From the NCBI GenBank assembly GCA_947500035.1, contig CANMQP010000018.1:124001-188000 (forward strand): 64,000 bases of DNA, given 5' to 3'. Position numbers and translations under genes: made by a program. Origin of the DNA: an uncultured Kiloniellaceae bacterium. Lineage in GTDB: Bacteria > Pseudomonadota > Alphaproteobacteria > Kiloniellales > Kiloniellaceae. The notes beneath the pieces were generated by a model. That model worked only from the letters and a program-made list of their open reading frames with translations. It did no database searches and was not told the DNA's origin. Below, one piece after another: positions 9,234 to 17,526 of this stretch. How positions within the stretch are numbered: position 1 is the first letter of the stretch; each line of letters opens with the position of its first letter.

Positions 9234-10121
9234 TCAAGCCCCCGCCTCCAGACAGTCCTGAAACTGCCGCGCCTTCGCATTCGAGACATGCACATAAAGT
9301 GCGATGTCCATCGGAATACGCCTGTAATCCGACGACAGGATCACCGCCTCCCCTGAAATGATTTTATCGTGAATCAGCGAATGAGGCACCCAGGCAGCGC
9401 CAACACCGGCTGTCACCATCTGAGCAACGCCAACGGAAAACGCGCTCTCCACGGCGATCGGCCCGTCGAGTATGCGCGCCGCGCCGCGATGATGCAGAGA
9501 GACGATCTGGCCCAGGAAACTCTCGGCCGGGTAGACGATGCATGGGATATGTTCGGGCAGGACATTGTCTTCCAACAACTGGTGACGCAGAGCGCCCCCG
9601 ACCACAGGCACAAGCGCGTCCCTGCGCCATAAACCTCGAGAAACCCTATCGTCAAAGGGCACCTGCGGCAGTTCCCGGTACTCGTAGTTCACCATCACAT
9701 CCGCCTCATGGCGCAGGAACATGGACATGGCGGTATCCTGATTCTGCGTGCGGAGACGTACCCGCCATCGCATATCCATGGCGTTGGCCTTCTGGATGAT
9801 CTCCGGCACCGCGGACGCAGAGAGAGAATGCTGCGCGACCAGGACCAGCGGCTCGCCCTGCCCCTCCGGCTTCTTCAGATGGCCGTGCAGTTGACGCAGA
9901 TGCCCAAGCAGTGCGCGGATCTGCGGCTCGCTCTTCGCGAGAAGCGGAGACAGCTCCACGCGGTTAGCGCCACGAACCAGAAGATCCTGCCCGATCCAGT
10001 GCTCCAGCGTGCGAATGCGGCGTGAAAACGCCGGTTGGGTCATGTTCCGGCGCACAGCAGCGGCGGTCAGGTTGCGCTCCTCCAGGAGTATCAGCGCATC
10101 TTCAAGCAGTCGTGTATCCAT
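9234..10121 (-). CDS. LysR-type transcriptional regulator
   Basis: The 295-residue protein has a LysR helix-turn-helix in residues 1-60 (LTAAAVRRNMTQPAFSRRIRTLEHWIG) and an effector domain from about residue 95 (LVLVAQHSLSASAVPEIIQKA). It resembles regulators that start MDTRLLEDALILLEERNLTA. It faces the PLP-enzyme gene at 10226 across about 100 bases, so the sulfur/amino-acid cassette to its right is the likely target; the tctCBA operon to its left runs in the same direction and could instead be co-controlled. Confidence 0.88.
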   Translation of the reverse strand: MDTRLLEDALILLEERNLTAAAVRRNMTQPAFSRRIRTLEHWIGQDLLVRGANRVELSPLLAKSEPQIRALLGHLRQLHGHLKKPEGQGEPLVLVAQHSLSASAVPEIIQKANAMDMRWRVRLRTQNQDTAMSMFLRHEADVMVNYEYRELPQVPFDDRVSRGLWRRDALVPVVGGALRHQLLEDNVLPEHIPCIVYPAESFLGQIVSLHHRGAARILDGPIAVESAFSVGVAQMVTAGVGAAWVPHSLIHDKIISGEAVILSSDYRRIPMDIALYVHVSNAKARQFQDCLEAGA

Positions 10122-10225
10122 GACTCAGACATACTTTAAGTATGAGCAGCCTGCAATATCGGCATTATCAATCTCGGTTTTTTGTCCCTAGCCTAAGTAC
10201 AAATATGTCAAAGGAGACCCCCTTC

Positions 10226-11302
10226 ATGAATACGCCAGCGGTGGCAGAGCCGAGAGACGCGACCGAACATCTCCCACTGCTCAAGCGCGCGCTTGAGAAA
10301 TATCCGCGCGTGCCGTTGGGCCACCTGCCGACGCCGCTGGAGCCAATGGATCGCTTGAGCGAGGCGCTTGGCGGGCCGCGCATCTGGATCAAGCGTGATG
10401 ATTGCACCGGGCTATCCTCCGGCGGCAACAAGACCCGCAAGCTGGAGTTCCTGATGGCGGAGGCGCAGAAACTTGGCGCCGACACCATCATCACCCAAGG
10501 CGCCACCCAGTCCAATCATGCCCGTCAGACTGCGGCGGCTTCCGCGAAACTGGGTATGGAATGCCACATCCTGCTGGAGGACCGAACAGGCTCGAACGTT
10601 CCCGAATACAATCTCAACGGCAATGTCCTGCTGAACCAGCTTCATGGCGCATCCATTGCCAGGCGACCGGGCGGCGCAGACATGAACGCCGAAATGGACA
10701 GGCTCGCCGCCGCGCTGCAATCCGGCGGCAGGAAGCCTTACATAATCCCGGGCGGCGGCTCGAACCGCGTCGGGGCCCTGGGTTACGTAAACTGTGCCGC
10801 GGAGCTCGTCGAACAGGCGCAGGCCATGGATCTGAAAATCGACGCGCTGGTGCATGCCACCGGCAGTTCGGGCACGCAGGCCGGGCTTGTCGCCGGGCTG
10901 GCAGCGCTGACCAGTGACATCCATCTGCTGGGCATCGGCGTGCGCGCACCCCGGGAAAAGCAGGAAGAGATGGTCTATGACCTCGCCTGCAAAACCATGG
11001 ACTACCTGGGTATGGGGGTTGAGATCGACCCCGTCTCGGTCCGCGCGAACTGCGACTATGTGGGCGCGGGCTACGGCCTCCCCACCGACGGCATGCGCGA
11101 CGCTCTCCTGCTGCTGGCCCGTTTAGAAGGCCTGCTGTTCGATCCCGTCTACTCGGGCAAGGGCCTGGATGGCCTGATCGATCAGGTCCGCAAGGGCTAT
11201 TTCGACGGCATGGAAAACATCGCGTTCCTGCATACAGGCGGCAGTGCCGCCCTCTTCGGATATCCGGAGATCTTCAATCTGCCGGGCTATCAAAAAGAAT
11301 AA
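10226..11302 (+). CDS. PLP-dependent L-cysteate sulfo-lyase / D-cysteine desulfhydrase family enzyme
   Basis: The 358-residue protein belongs to fold-type II PLP enzymes of the D-cysteine desulfhydrase/ACC deaminase group. The PLP lysine motif is [13 protein letters not shown] (near residue 70), followed by [16 protein letters not shown] and the phosphate-binding [12 protein letters not shown] near 215. The opening [18 protein letters not shown] and IKRDDCTGL fit CuyA, which cleaves L-cysteate to pyruvate, sulfite and ammonia, as well as DcyD. Sequence alone cannot separate these. I chose the ATG at 10226 because AAGGAGA precedes it. The following ABC transporter of the polar amino-acid class supports an imported charged or sulfur-containing amino acid as substrate. 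Confidence 0.85.
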   Translation: MNTPAVAEPRDATEHLPLLKRALEKYPRVPLGHLPTPLEPMDRLSEALGGPRIWIKRDDCTGLSSGGNKTRKLEFLMAEAQKLGADTIITQGATQSNHARQTAAASAKLGMECHILLEDRTGSNVPEYNLNGNVLLNQLHGASIARRPGGADMNAEMDRLAAALQSGGRKPYIIPGGGSNRVGALGYVNCAAELVEQAQAMDLKIDALVHATGSSGTQAGLVAGLAALTSDIHLLGIGVRAPREKQEEMVYDLACKTMDYLGMGVEIDPVSVRANCDYVGAGYGLPTDGMRDALLLLARLEGLLFDPVYSGKGLDGLIDQVRKGYFDGMENIAFLHTGGSAALFGYPEIFNLPGYQKE

Positions 11303-11335
11303 CTACACCAGACGTTCAACAAGGAGGACTTCAGC

Positions 11336-11389
11336 ATGAAACTGCTTAAACCCATGAAACTGCTTAAACCCATGAAGCTGCTTAAACCC
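11336..11389 (+). repeat. Three tandem 18-bp units at a gene start
   Basis: Units at 11336-11353, 11354-11371 and 11372-11389 each encode MKLLKP; the first two are identical and the third differs by one silent base. They triplicate the start codon and the positive N-region of the signal peptide of the binding protein. The ribosome binding site AAGGAGGA lies only before the first unit. Confidence 0.95.
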
Positions 11390-12235
11390 ATCCTGGCGAC
11401 GGCACTGACCTTTTCCCTGGCCGGTCCCGTTGCCGCCGACGGCCACGGTGGTACGTTGGAAAAAATCGATGCCGCCGGCGAAATCGTCATCGGCCATCGC
11501 GAGAGCTCCGTTCCCTTCGCCTATCTGGATGAAAACCAGAAACCCATCGGCTATTCCATGGACCTTTGCATGAAGATCGTGGATGCGGTTTCCGCCGAGT
11601 TGGGCAAGGAACTCTCGATCAAATACGTGCCGGTCAATCCCAAGACCAGGATCGCGCTCATGGCCAATGGCACGATTGATTTGGAATGCGGATCCACCAC
11701 CAACAACCTGACGCGCCAGGAACAGGTGGAATACCTGCCGACCACCTTCATCACCGGCACCAAGCTGATGGTGCGCAAGGGCTCGGGTATCAATTCGGTT
11801 GCGGATCTGGACGGTAAAGCGATTGCACTGGCTCAGGGCACAACAAACGAGCGCGCGGTCAAAGCCGCCGTGAAAGAGCTGGGCCTCGACGTGAAAATCC
11901 TGCCGGTGCGCGACCACGCCGAGGGTATGCTGTCCCTGGAAACCGATCGGGTCGACGCCTACTCCACCGACCACATCCTGCTGTTCGGTCTGATTAACAA
12001 ATCCAAGTCCCCGGATGATTTTGCCGTGGTCGGCGACTTCCTGTCCTTCGATCCCTACGCCATCATGGTGAGGCGCGACGACAGCGCGTTCGAACTGATC
12101 GGCAAGAAGGCAATGGCCGAGGTTTTCCGCTCGGGAGAGATCGACGAAATCTACGCCAAATGGTTTGGCCCCCTGGGCGTTGAACAGACCGACCTGCTGA
12201 AGGCGGCCTTCAAACTCAACGCTTTGCCGAATTAA
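11336..12235 (+). CDS. Amino-acid ABC transporter, periplasmic binding protein
   Basis: A 299-residue family-3 solute-binding protein. After the triplicated MKLLKP start comes a signal peptide core (ILATALTFSLAGPVAA), with likely cleavage after Ala34. Conserved family blocks follow: IVIGHRESSVPFAYLDENQKPIGY in the first lobe, GTIDLECGSTTNNLTRQEQV, and LDGKAIALAQGTTNER in the second. The closest general class is the glutamate/aspartate receptor (GltI type). It starts 33 bases after the PLP enzyme, so both are probably in one operon. AAGGAGGA before the first ATG supports that start, which gives an N-region 12 residues longer than needed. Confidence 0.93.
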   Translation: MKLLKPMKLLKPMKLLKPILATALTFSLAGPVAADGHGGTLEKIDAAGEIVIGHRESSVPFAYLDENQKPIGYSMDLCMKIVDAVSAELGKELSIKYVPVNPKTRIALMANGTIDLECGSTTNNLTRQEQVEYLPTTFITGTKLMVRKGSGINSVADLDGKAIALAQGTTNERAVKAAVKELGLDVKILPVRDHAEGMLSLETDRVDAYSTDHILLFGLINKSKSPDDFAVVGDFLSFDPYAIMVRRDDSAFELIGKKAMAEVFRSGEIDEIYAKWFGPLGVEQTDLLKAAFKLNALPN

Positions 12236-12304
12236 GCGTCTCCCGCGAAACCGGGGCTCCGCAGAGAATCGGGGTCCCGGCAACTTCAACAGGGAAACTT
12301 CCAA

Positions 12305-13021
12305 ATGAACTACAACTGGAACTGGTCGGTCCTCTTCGAGGAGGAATACCTGGGCTGGCTGATATCCGGTGTCGGCTGGACCTTCGCGGTTGCGCTCGTG
12401 GCCTGGGTACTGGCTTTGACTGTCGGGGTTCTCGTTGGTGTCGGGCGCACCCTGCCCTCTAAACCTGTCGCCGTCGTCTGCGCGGCATACGTCGAACTTT
12501 TTCGCAATGTACCGCTGCTGGTCCAGTTGTTTCTCTGGTACTTCGTGGTGCCGGAAATTCTGCCCGACGACATGGGCCGCTGGCTGAAGCGCGACCTGCC
12601 CAACCCGGAATACGTGACGGCTGTCATCGGTCTTGGTCTCTACACCGCGAGCCGGGTGGCCGAACAGGTGCGCGCCGGGATCAACGCCGTGGGCAGCGGA
12701 CTGACGAACGCAGCCTATGCCAACGGCTTTTCGACGGCCCAGACCTACCGCTACGTGCTGCTGCCGATCTCCTTCCGCCTGATCGTTCCGCCCATGACCT
12801 CCGAGTTCCTGACCATCTTCAAGAATTCGTCGCTGGCCCTGACCATCGGTCTTCTGGAGCTCACCGCGCAAAGCCAGCAGATCGCGGAATACACCTTCCA
12901 GGGCTTCGAGGCCTTCACGGCAGCCACCGTCATCTATGTGGTCATCGCCCTGGGCGCGACGCTGATCGCTCAGCTTCTCGAAAAACACACCCGGATTCCG
13001 GGTTTCGTCGGAAAGGCCTGA
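12305..13021 (+). CDS. Amino-acid ABC transporter permease (GltJ-type)
   Basis: A 238-residue inner-membrane permease with five or more hydrophobic segments. It contains the His/Glu/Phe-type signature YVELFRNVPLLVQLFLWYF near residue 65 and the ATPase-contact loop EQVRAGINAVGSGLTNAAYANGF with following ILLPISFRLIVPPMTSE-like segment. The family pairs two such permeases with one ATPase. It lies 69 bases after the binding protein gene and 3 bases before the second permease. Confidence 0.93.
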   Translation: MNYNWNWSVLFEEEYLGWLISGVGWTFAVALVAWVLALTVGVLVGVGRTLPSKPVAVVCAAYVELFRNVPLLVQLFLWYFVVPEILPDDMGRWLKRDLPNPEYVTAVIGLGLYTASRVAEQVRAGINAVGSGLTNAAYANGFSTAQTYRYVLLPISFRLIVPPMTSEFLTIFKNSSLALTIGLLELTAQSQQIAEYTFQGFEAFTAATVIYVVIALGATLIAQLLEKHTRIPGFVGKA

Positions 13022-13024
13022 AGC

Positions 13025-13681
13025 ATGAGCGATTTCGACCTTTCCGTCATCGCGGACAATCTGCCCTTCCTCTGGCAGGGCCTGCAGCTCTCCCTCTTCC
13101 TGACCCTGCTGGCCATCGTGGGCGGTATCATTCTGGGCACGGTGCTCGCGTTGATGCGGCTATCGGGATTTGCCCCGCTATCGCTTTTCGCGGCCGCCTA
13201 CGTGAACCTGATCCGCTCGGTCCCCCTGATCCTGGTCATCTTCTGGTTCTATTTCCTGGTGCCTCTGGCCCTGGGGCGGCCCATCGGCGGGTTTTATTCG
13301 GCGCTGATCGCCTTCGTGATGTTCGAGGCCGCCTATTACTCCGAGATTATCCGGGCCGGCATCCAATCCATCCGCAAGGGGCAGGTCCATGCCGGGCAGG
13401 CCACCGGGCTCAGCTACTGGCAGATCCAGCGCTACGTCGTGCTGCCGCAGGCTTTCCGCAACATGATCCCGATCCTGGTGACACAGGGTATCATCCTGTT
13501 TCAGGACACCAGCCTCGTCTTCGTCGTCAGCCTGCGCGATTTCATGACCGTTTCTTCCATCGTCGCCAGGACCGAGGGGCGCCTGGCGGAAATGTATGTC
13601 TTCGCGGCCCTGGTCTACTTCGTTATCTGCTTCGCCGGTTCCCTCTTCGTCCGGCATCTTCAAAAGGCGAAAACCGCATGA
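13025..13681 (+). CDS. Amino-acid ABC transporter permease (GltK-type)
   Basis: The 218-residue second permease shows AYVNLIRSVPLILVIFWFYF near residue 60 and the coupling loop IRAGIQSIRKGQVHAGQATG near 115, both standard for the HisMQ/GltJK family. Transmembrane segments cover most of the rest. It overlaps the ATPase gene by four bases (ATGA), so the two are coupled. With the first permease it forms the heterodimeric channel. Confidence 0.93.
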   Translation: MSDFDLSVIADNLPFLWQGLQLSLFLTLLAIVGGIILGTVLALMRLSGFAPLSLFAAAYVNLIRSVPLILVIFWFYFLVPLALGRPIGGFYSALIAFVMFEAAYYSEIIRAGIQSIRKGQVHAGQATGLSYWQIQRYVVLPQAFRNMIPILVTQGIILFQDTSLVFVVSLRDFMTVSSIVARTEGRLAEMYVFAALVYFVICFAGSLFVRHLQKAKTA

Positions 13682-14406
13682 TCACGATCACGGATATCTC
13701 GAAATGGTACGGCAGCTTCCAGGTTCTTGCCGACTGCACGACCGCTGTTGAGAAGGGCGAAGTCGTTGTGGTCTGCGGCCCGTCCGGCTCCGGCAAATCC
13801 ACCCTGATCAAATGCGTGAACGGGCTTGAGCCGGTACAAAAGGGCACCATCAATGTCGAAGGCATCGAGGTCACCAACAAGAGCACCAATCTGACCAAAC
13901 TGCGCGCGCGCATTGGAATGGTGTTTCAGCACTTCGAGCTTTATCCGCACATGAGTGTCCGCGAGAATCTCTGCCTCGCCCAGGAAAAGGTATTGCACCG
14001 TTCGCGCGACGAGGCCAATGCCAAGGCGGAGGCGCTGATCGACCGTGTGGGCCTTTTGCCTCATATCGAGAAACACCCCGGCCAGCTCTCCGGCGGCCAG
14101 CAACAGCGGGTGGCCATCAGCCGGGCGCTGGCAATGGATCCCATCGCGATGCTGTTTGACGAACCGACCTCCGCGCTCGATCCCGAAATGATCAACGAGG
14201 TGCTCGACGTGATGGTCGAGCTTGCCCAGGACGGTATGACCATGATGGTGGTGACCCACGAGATGGGCTTCGCCCGCAAGGTGGCGGACCGGGTTGTCTT
14301 CATGGATGACGGCCGGATCGTCGAGGATCGTGTGACCGACCAGTTCTTCGACAACCCGGAAAGCGAGCGCGCGCAGGATTTCCTCAGCAAGATCCTGAAC
14401 CACTAA
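13678..14406 (+). CDS. Amino-acid ABC transporter ATPase (GltL-type)
   Basis: A 242-residue ABC ATPase with all motifs intact: Walker A GPSGSGKST (residues 34-42), Q-loop MVFQHFELYPHM, signature LSGGQQQRVAISRAL, Walker B MLFDEPTSALDPE and switch VTHEMGFA. These match the polar amino-acid uptake class (GlnQ/GltL). It is the last gene of the cassette that begins with the PLP enzyme at 10226. Confidence 0.95.
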   Translation: MITITDISKWYGSFQVLADCTTAVEKGEVVVVCGPSGSGKSTLIKCVNGLEPVQKGTINVEGIEVTNKSTNLTKLRARIGMVFQHFELYPHMSVRENLCLAQEKVLHRSRDEANAKAEALIDRVGLLPHIEKHPGQLSGGQQQRVAISRALAMDPIAMLFDEPTSALDPEMINEVLDVMVELAQDGMTMMVVTHEMGFARKVADRVVFMDDGRIVEDRVTDQFFDNPESERAQDFLSKILNH

Positions 14407-14521
14407 CCTATACGGAGAGCAGTCCGTGCTCCGCGGCGCCTTTCTTCACGCTGCGGCAGATCGGCACGCCATAACAGGCGGCCGTGACAGAAGCCCCCCG
14501 AGCTTTATGATCAGCGGCATC

Positions 14522-14992
14522 ATGGATGACCTGACCATTGCCCGCGCCCTTCATATCCTCGCACTTGTACATTGGATCGGCGGTGTCTCGCTGGTGACGC
14601 TCGTACTGCTGCCGGGCCTCCTGCGCGCGGTTCCGGCGGCGGAGCGGCTAGCGCTCTTCGAGATGATCGAAGGACGCTTCGCCTTCCAGGCCAGGATCTC
14701 GACCCTCATCGTCGGGGCGAGCGGCTTTTACATGACCCACCGTCTGGAGGCCTGGGACCGTTTCACCGACCCTGGCTACTGGTGGATGCACGCCATGCTC
14801 GCCGTCTGGGCGCTCTTTACCTTCATCCTTTTCATTGCCGAGCCCCTCTTCCTGCACCGCTGGTTCCACGAAAAGGCCCGCGCCATGCCGGACCAAAGCT
14901 TCGCCCTGGCGCTCACCCTGCACCGCATCCTGCTCGCCCTGAGCCTCGTGACCATCGGCGCCAGCGTCCTGGGCGCCCACGGCGCGATCTGA
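14522..14992 (+). CDS. Integral membrane protein, CopD-like, unknown function
   Basis: A 156-residue protein with four hydrophobic segments. The N-terminal ALHILALVHWIGGVSLVTLVLLP places a His-x-x-x-x-x-His-Trp pattern in the first helix, as in small CopD-like or DUF2269-like membrane proteins that may bind haem or metal; a further His-rich stretch LFLHRWFHEKA follows the third helix. No clear ribosome binding site decides between ATG 14522 and ATG 14507. It lies 115 bases after the ABC operon and is convergent with the oxidoreductase gene, 10 bases apart. Function is not known. Confidence 0.7.
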   Translation: MDDLTIARALHILALVHWIGGVSLVTLVLLPGLLRAVPAAERLALFEMIEGRFAFQARISTLIVGASGFYMTHRLEAWDRFTDPGYWWMHAMLAVWALFTFILFIAEPLFLHRWFHEKARAMPDQSFALALTLHRILLALSLVTIGASVLGAHGAI

Positions 14993-15002
14993 CGGAAGCC
15001 GG

Positions 15003-15968
15003 TCACTCTGAAAATTCAGGTAGCAGATCCTCTGCGATCCGCTGAAGCGTCGTTTCGATGTCGGCGTTGTTGAAACGGAGGTTCAGCGCTACATGGTTCA
15101 CGCCGAGGCTTTCCACCTCACGGAGGTATTGCCGCAGGAACGTCGTCCCTGCGCTAAACCCCAGATGGATCGGGCGCGCCGGGGCATCCGGCTTTGCGAG
15201 AACATCGACGTAGAGCGATTGCATCACCGGTTTGTCCGTCCCGCCGGCGGCCAACACGCGCCGGCGGTATTCCGCGACCATGCCCGCCTGGACGTCGGCA
15301 TTGCGCGGGTAGGTCATCCAGCCATCGCCCTGCTCGGCGACCCATTCAGGGGTCTGCTGGCAGCCCCCCGTGATCAGCATCGGAATGCGCCCGGAGACAG
15401 GTTTGGGCAGCATATCCAGATGCCCGTTGAGACGGCCGTGAAGACCCTCGAAGCGGGGGTTGCTCTCGAAGGCGGCGCGCATGTAGTTCACGCTGTCCCG
15501 GAAGCGCGCCCCGCGTTCGTCATAATCCATGTTGAGCGCCGGGTATTCCTCCGGCCGGTCGCCGGACGCCACGCCGAGCAGGACCCGCCCGCCCGACAAG
15601 AGATCCGCCGAAGCCGCAGCCTTGGCCACGTGCGCCGGATGGCGCAGGGGCAGGATCACGCTGGCCACCCCAAGGCCGATCCGCGCCGTAGAGGCCGCCA
15701 TGGCCCCGAGATAGACAAAGGGGTCGAAAATCTGCCCGACGTCGCCGAAAGACGGCACGCTGAAGGGAATGTCGCGCAGCCAGATCGCGGAGAAGCCCAG
15801 CTCTTCCGCCAGCTTGACCCGCTCCATATGGCGTTCCAGCGTCGGCACCTCCTCAATCTGATAGGCCTCGAGGGGGGCGATAAGCCCGAGGCTGAGACGC
15901 CCCGGCTTGAAGACCCTGTTGTAGGCCTTACTGATCGGCGCAAAGCCTGGCGTGTCCGGTCTGTTCAA
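15003..15968 (-). CDS. Luciferase-like flavin-dependent oxidoreductase, BA3436 family
   Basis: The 321-residue protein matches the BA3436-type subgroup of luciferase-like monooxygenases: RVFKPGRLSLGLIAPLEAY at the N-terminus, then IWLRDIPFSVPSFGDVGQIF, ASVILPLRHPAHVAKAAAS, LSGGRVLLGVASGDRPEEYP, and the ITGG...TPEWVAEQGDGWMTYPR stretch. These form the TIM-barrel FMN/F420 pocket. The substrate is unknown. I chose the TTG at 15968, because an AAAGGATGAG ribosome binding site lies 6 bases upstream and the family's conserved region begins right after it. The frame stays open for another 137 codons upstream, but that part looks non-coding. Confidence 0.88.
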   Translation of the reverse strand: MNRPDTPGFAPISKAYNRVFKPGRLSLGLIAPLEAYQIEEVPTLERHMERVKLAEELGFSAIWLRDIPFSVPSFGDVGQIFDPFVYLGAMAASTARIGLGVASVILPLRHPAHVAKAAASADLLSGGRVLLGVASGDRPEEYPALNMDYDERGARFRDSVNYMRAAFESNPRFEGLHGRLNGHLDMLPKPVSGRIPMLITGGCQQTPEWVAEQGDGWMTYPRNADVQAGMVAEYRRRVLAAGGTDKPVMQSLYVDVLAKPDAPARPIHLGFSAGTTFLRQYLREVESLGVNHVALNLRFNNADIETTLQRIAEDLLPEFSE

Positions 15969-16552
15969 TTGCGTCTCATCCTTTGCGGGTTGCGCGCTAC
16001 AAACAGCGCGACGGCATCCGGCTTCCGACACCTTTATGGAGGCTGCGGGCGCGCGCCGCCAGCAAAGACGGTTTCTGGCTCGGATGGAATACACTTTTCG
16101 TAATGATGAAATCACTGTCGCATTTTCAGGCCCCGCACAGGATCCCTTGATCGTCATTGACTGCGCAGGAAATCTGGGCAAGCACCGCCGACGCAGAATC
16201 ACGGAGCAATTGCTCCATAACCGGCCACGCCCGACGGGACTGTCGTGATCCCGATCCTGCAGGGACGCATGAATCCGCCAAACCATCCGTAACGTGACGG
16301 ACAGCCATGGATCCCAACCGAGGTAAACGTGAAGCCGATTTTTTGTTCCTGCACTGACCCTGTTGCTAAGGTTGGGCAAAGATGTATAACCTTTGATTGT
16401 ATGTTAGCAGATAAGTACGCGTCGCTTCCCGACGAGCTGGGTACGAAGGCATCCGGCGCAGCATCCAACCGAAGTGGCTCAGCATTGGAGATTGAACTCC
16501 TAATAGTTCACAGATTAATTCGTGTACGTTTTTTAGCATACAGGAAGAAAAC
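15969..16552. other. Intergenic stretch, partly AT-rich
   Basis: The left part has ordinary GC-rich composition and an open minus frame without protein-like features. From about 16370 the sequence becomes clearly more AT-rich than the surroundings up to the M91 protease gene. No RNA gene or repeat was recognised. Confidence 0.45.
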
Positions 16553-17209
16553 ATGCCCGAAGTCGTTGAAGTATTGGCTGATTTCCCCGGATTTGCCGTG
16601 AGATACGACACCTCGCAGAATCCGTTCTTCAAGCCAATCATGGTTGATACTCTACGAAAACTGACGACCGTTGATTTGGGCCGTGAGCTTCTGGAGCAAA
16701 TCAAGGACGCAAGGCCGAAAATCACATGGGATGCGAGCACGGGCCTCGGCAGCGGGATTAATGTCTTGGGGGTGCCGACCAAAATCAATATGGCGCAAGC
16801 GGGATACGAGCTCGAAAAAATGTACGATCAGAACGCTAACCTCGCGCTTGAGGGTATGAGCCTGAGCGACAAACCTGAGCATTCGCCGAACGGCTGTTCC
16901 TTCTACCTGGACGGAGGCAGCGCAAACCAGGCATTGGACAACATAGCGGACGCGAACGGCGACGGGACGGTCTGCTACATGCACTTCAGCAATGCCCAGG
17001 TCGTGACGCGCAAGGGCGAGCGTGCCGACCCCCATATCGTTCTGGCACATGAACTCATCCATTCTCTACATGCCCTGAAAGGCTCCACCAAATTCGGCGA
17101 GGATGAGGAGCTCTGGACCACCGGCCTCTCCCCTTACGAAGACGAACCGATGAGCGAAAACACCTTCCGCGCAGCATTCAATCTTCCTCTTCGCGCGCGG
17201 TACTTCTGA
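16553..17209 (+). CDS. M91-family (NleD/HopH1-like) zinc metallopeptidase
   Basis: The 218-residue protein has the zinc protease motif HELIH (residues 166-170, followed by SLHALKG) and, 15 residues on, the second block GEDEELWTTGLSPYEDEP and SENTFRAAFNLPLRARYF. This combination, with the SEN..R..F.LP.R ending, is typical of M91 peptidases such as the type III effectors NleD and HopH1. There is no signal peptide or membrane segment. AGGAAGA precedes the start. The gene stands alone after an AT-rich spacer, with no secretion genes nearby, and is probably acquired. Its target (host protein, competitor or self) cannot be told from sequence. Confidence 0.8.
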   Translation: MPEVVEVLADFPGFAVRYDTSQNPFFKPIMVDTLRKLTTVDLGRELLEQIKDARPKITWDASTGLGSGINVLGVPTKINMAQAGYELEKMYDQNANLALEGMSLSDKPEHSPNGCSFYLDGGSANQALDNIADANGDGTVCYMHFSNAQVVTRKGERADPHIVLAHELIHSLHALKGSTKFGEDEELWTTGLSPYEDEPMSENTFRAAFNLPLRARYF

Positions 17210-17526
17210 TCCTCATCGGGCAGAACTTGATTGCTGTTCTTTGAGCGAGATCCAAATTCTGCCTTGCCGGCTTCAGACATCTGGCCTGCCACACGCGGCA
17301 CCATAAGCAGAGGTCATTCCAGAAACTCGGAGGCCAGATGGCGTTAGCCCGCACATAAACGGCTGCCAACTCAGCACATCCCTGTAGCGGTGCAAGATCC
17401 GAAAACGCGTGAGAGACCCTCATCTGTTGCCTGATGAAGTTTGGCGAGACCAGGCCCGGTCTTGTGCGTCCAACCCGACGCGCTGCGCACAAAACTGAAC
17501 CTGAGCTGATCCGCCGGCCTTCCAGC
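17210..17526. other. Gene-free stretch
   Basis: The 317 bases between the convergent M91 and LysR genes hold no convincing gene. A minus-strand open frame here is Cys/Arg-rich, lacks a ribosome binding site and overlaps the LysR end, so I treat it as chance. Confidence 0.45.

Noticed and set aside
11303..12988. Long antisense open frame (561 codons) across the ABC binding protein and permease
   Set aside because: It mirrors clear genes on the other strand, has low-complexity His/Gln/Asp/Gly-rich sequence and no ribosome binding site; typical shadow frame in GC-rich DNA.
15969..16379. Upstream in-frame extension of the luciferase-like oxidoreductase
   Set aside because: The family domain and a good ribosome binding site start at 15968; the extension lacks protein-like features.
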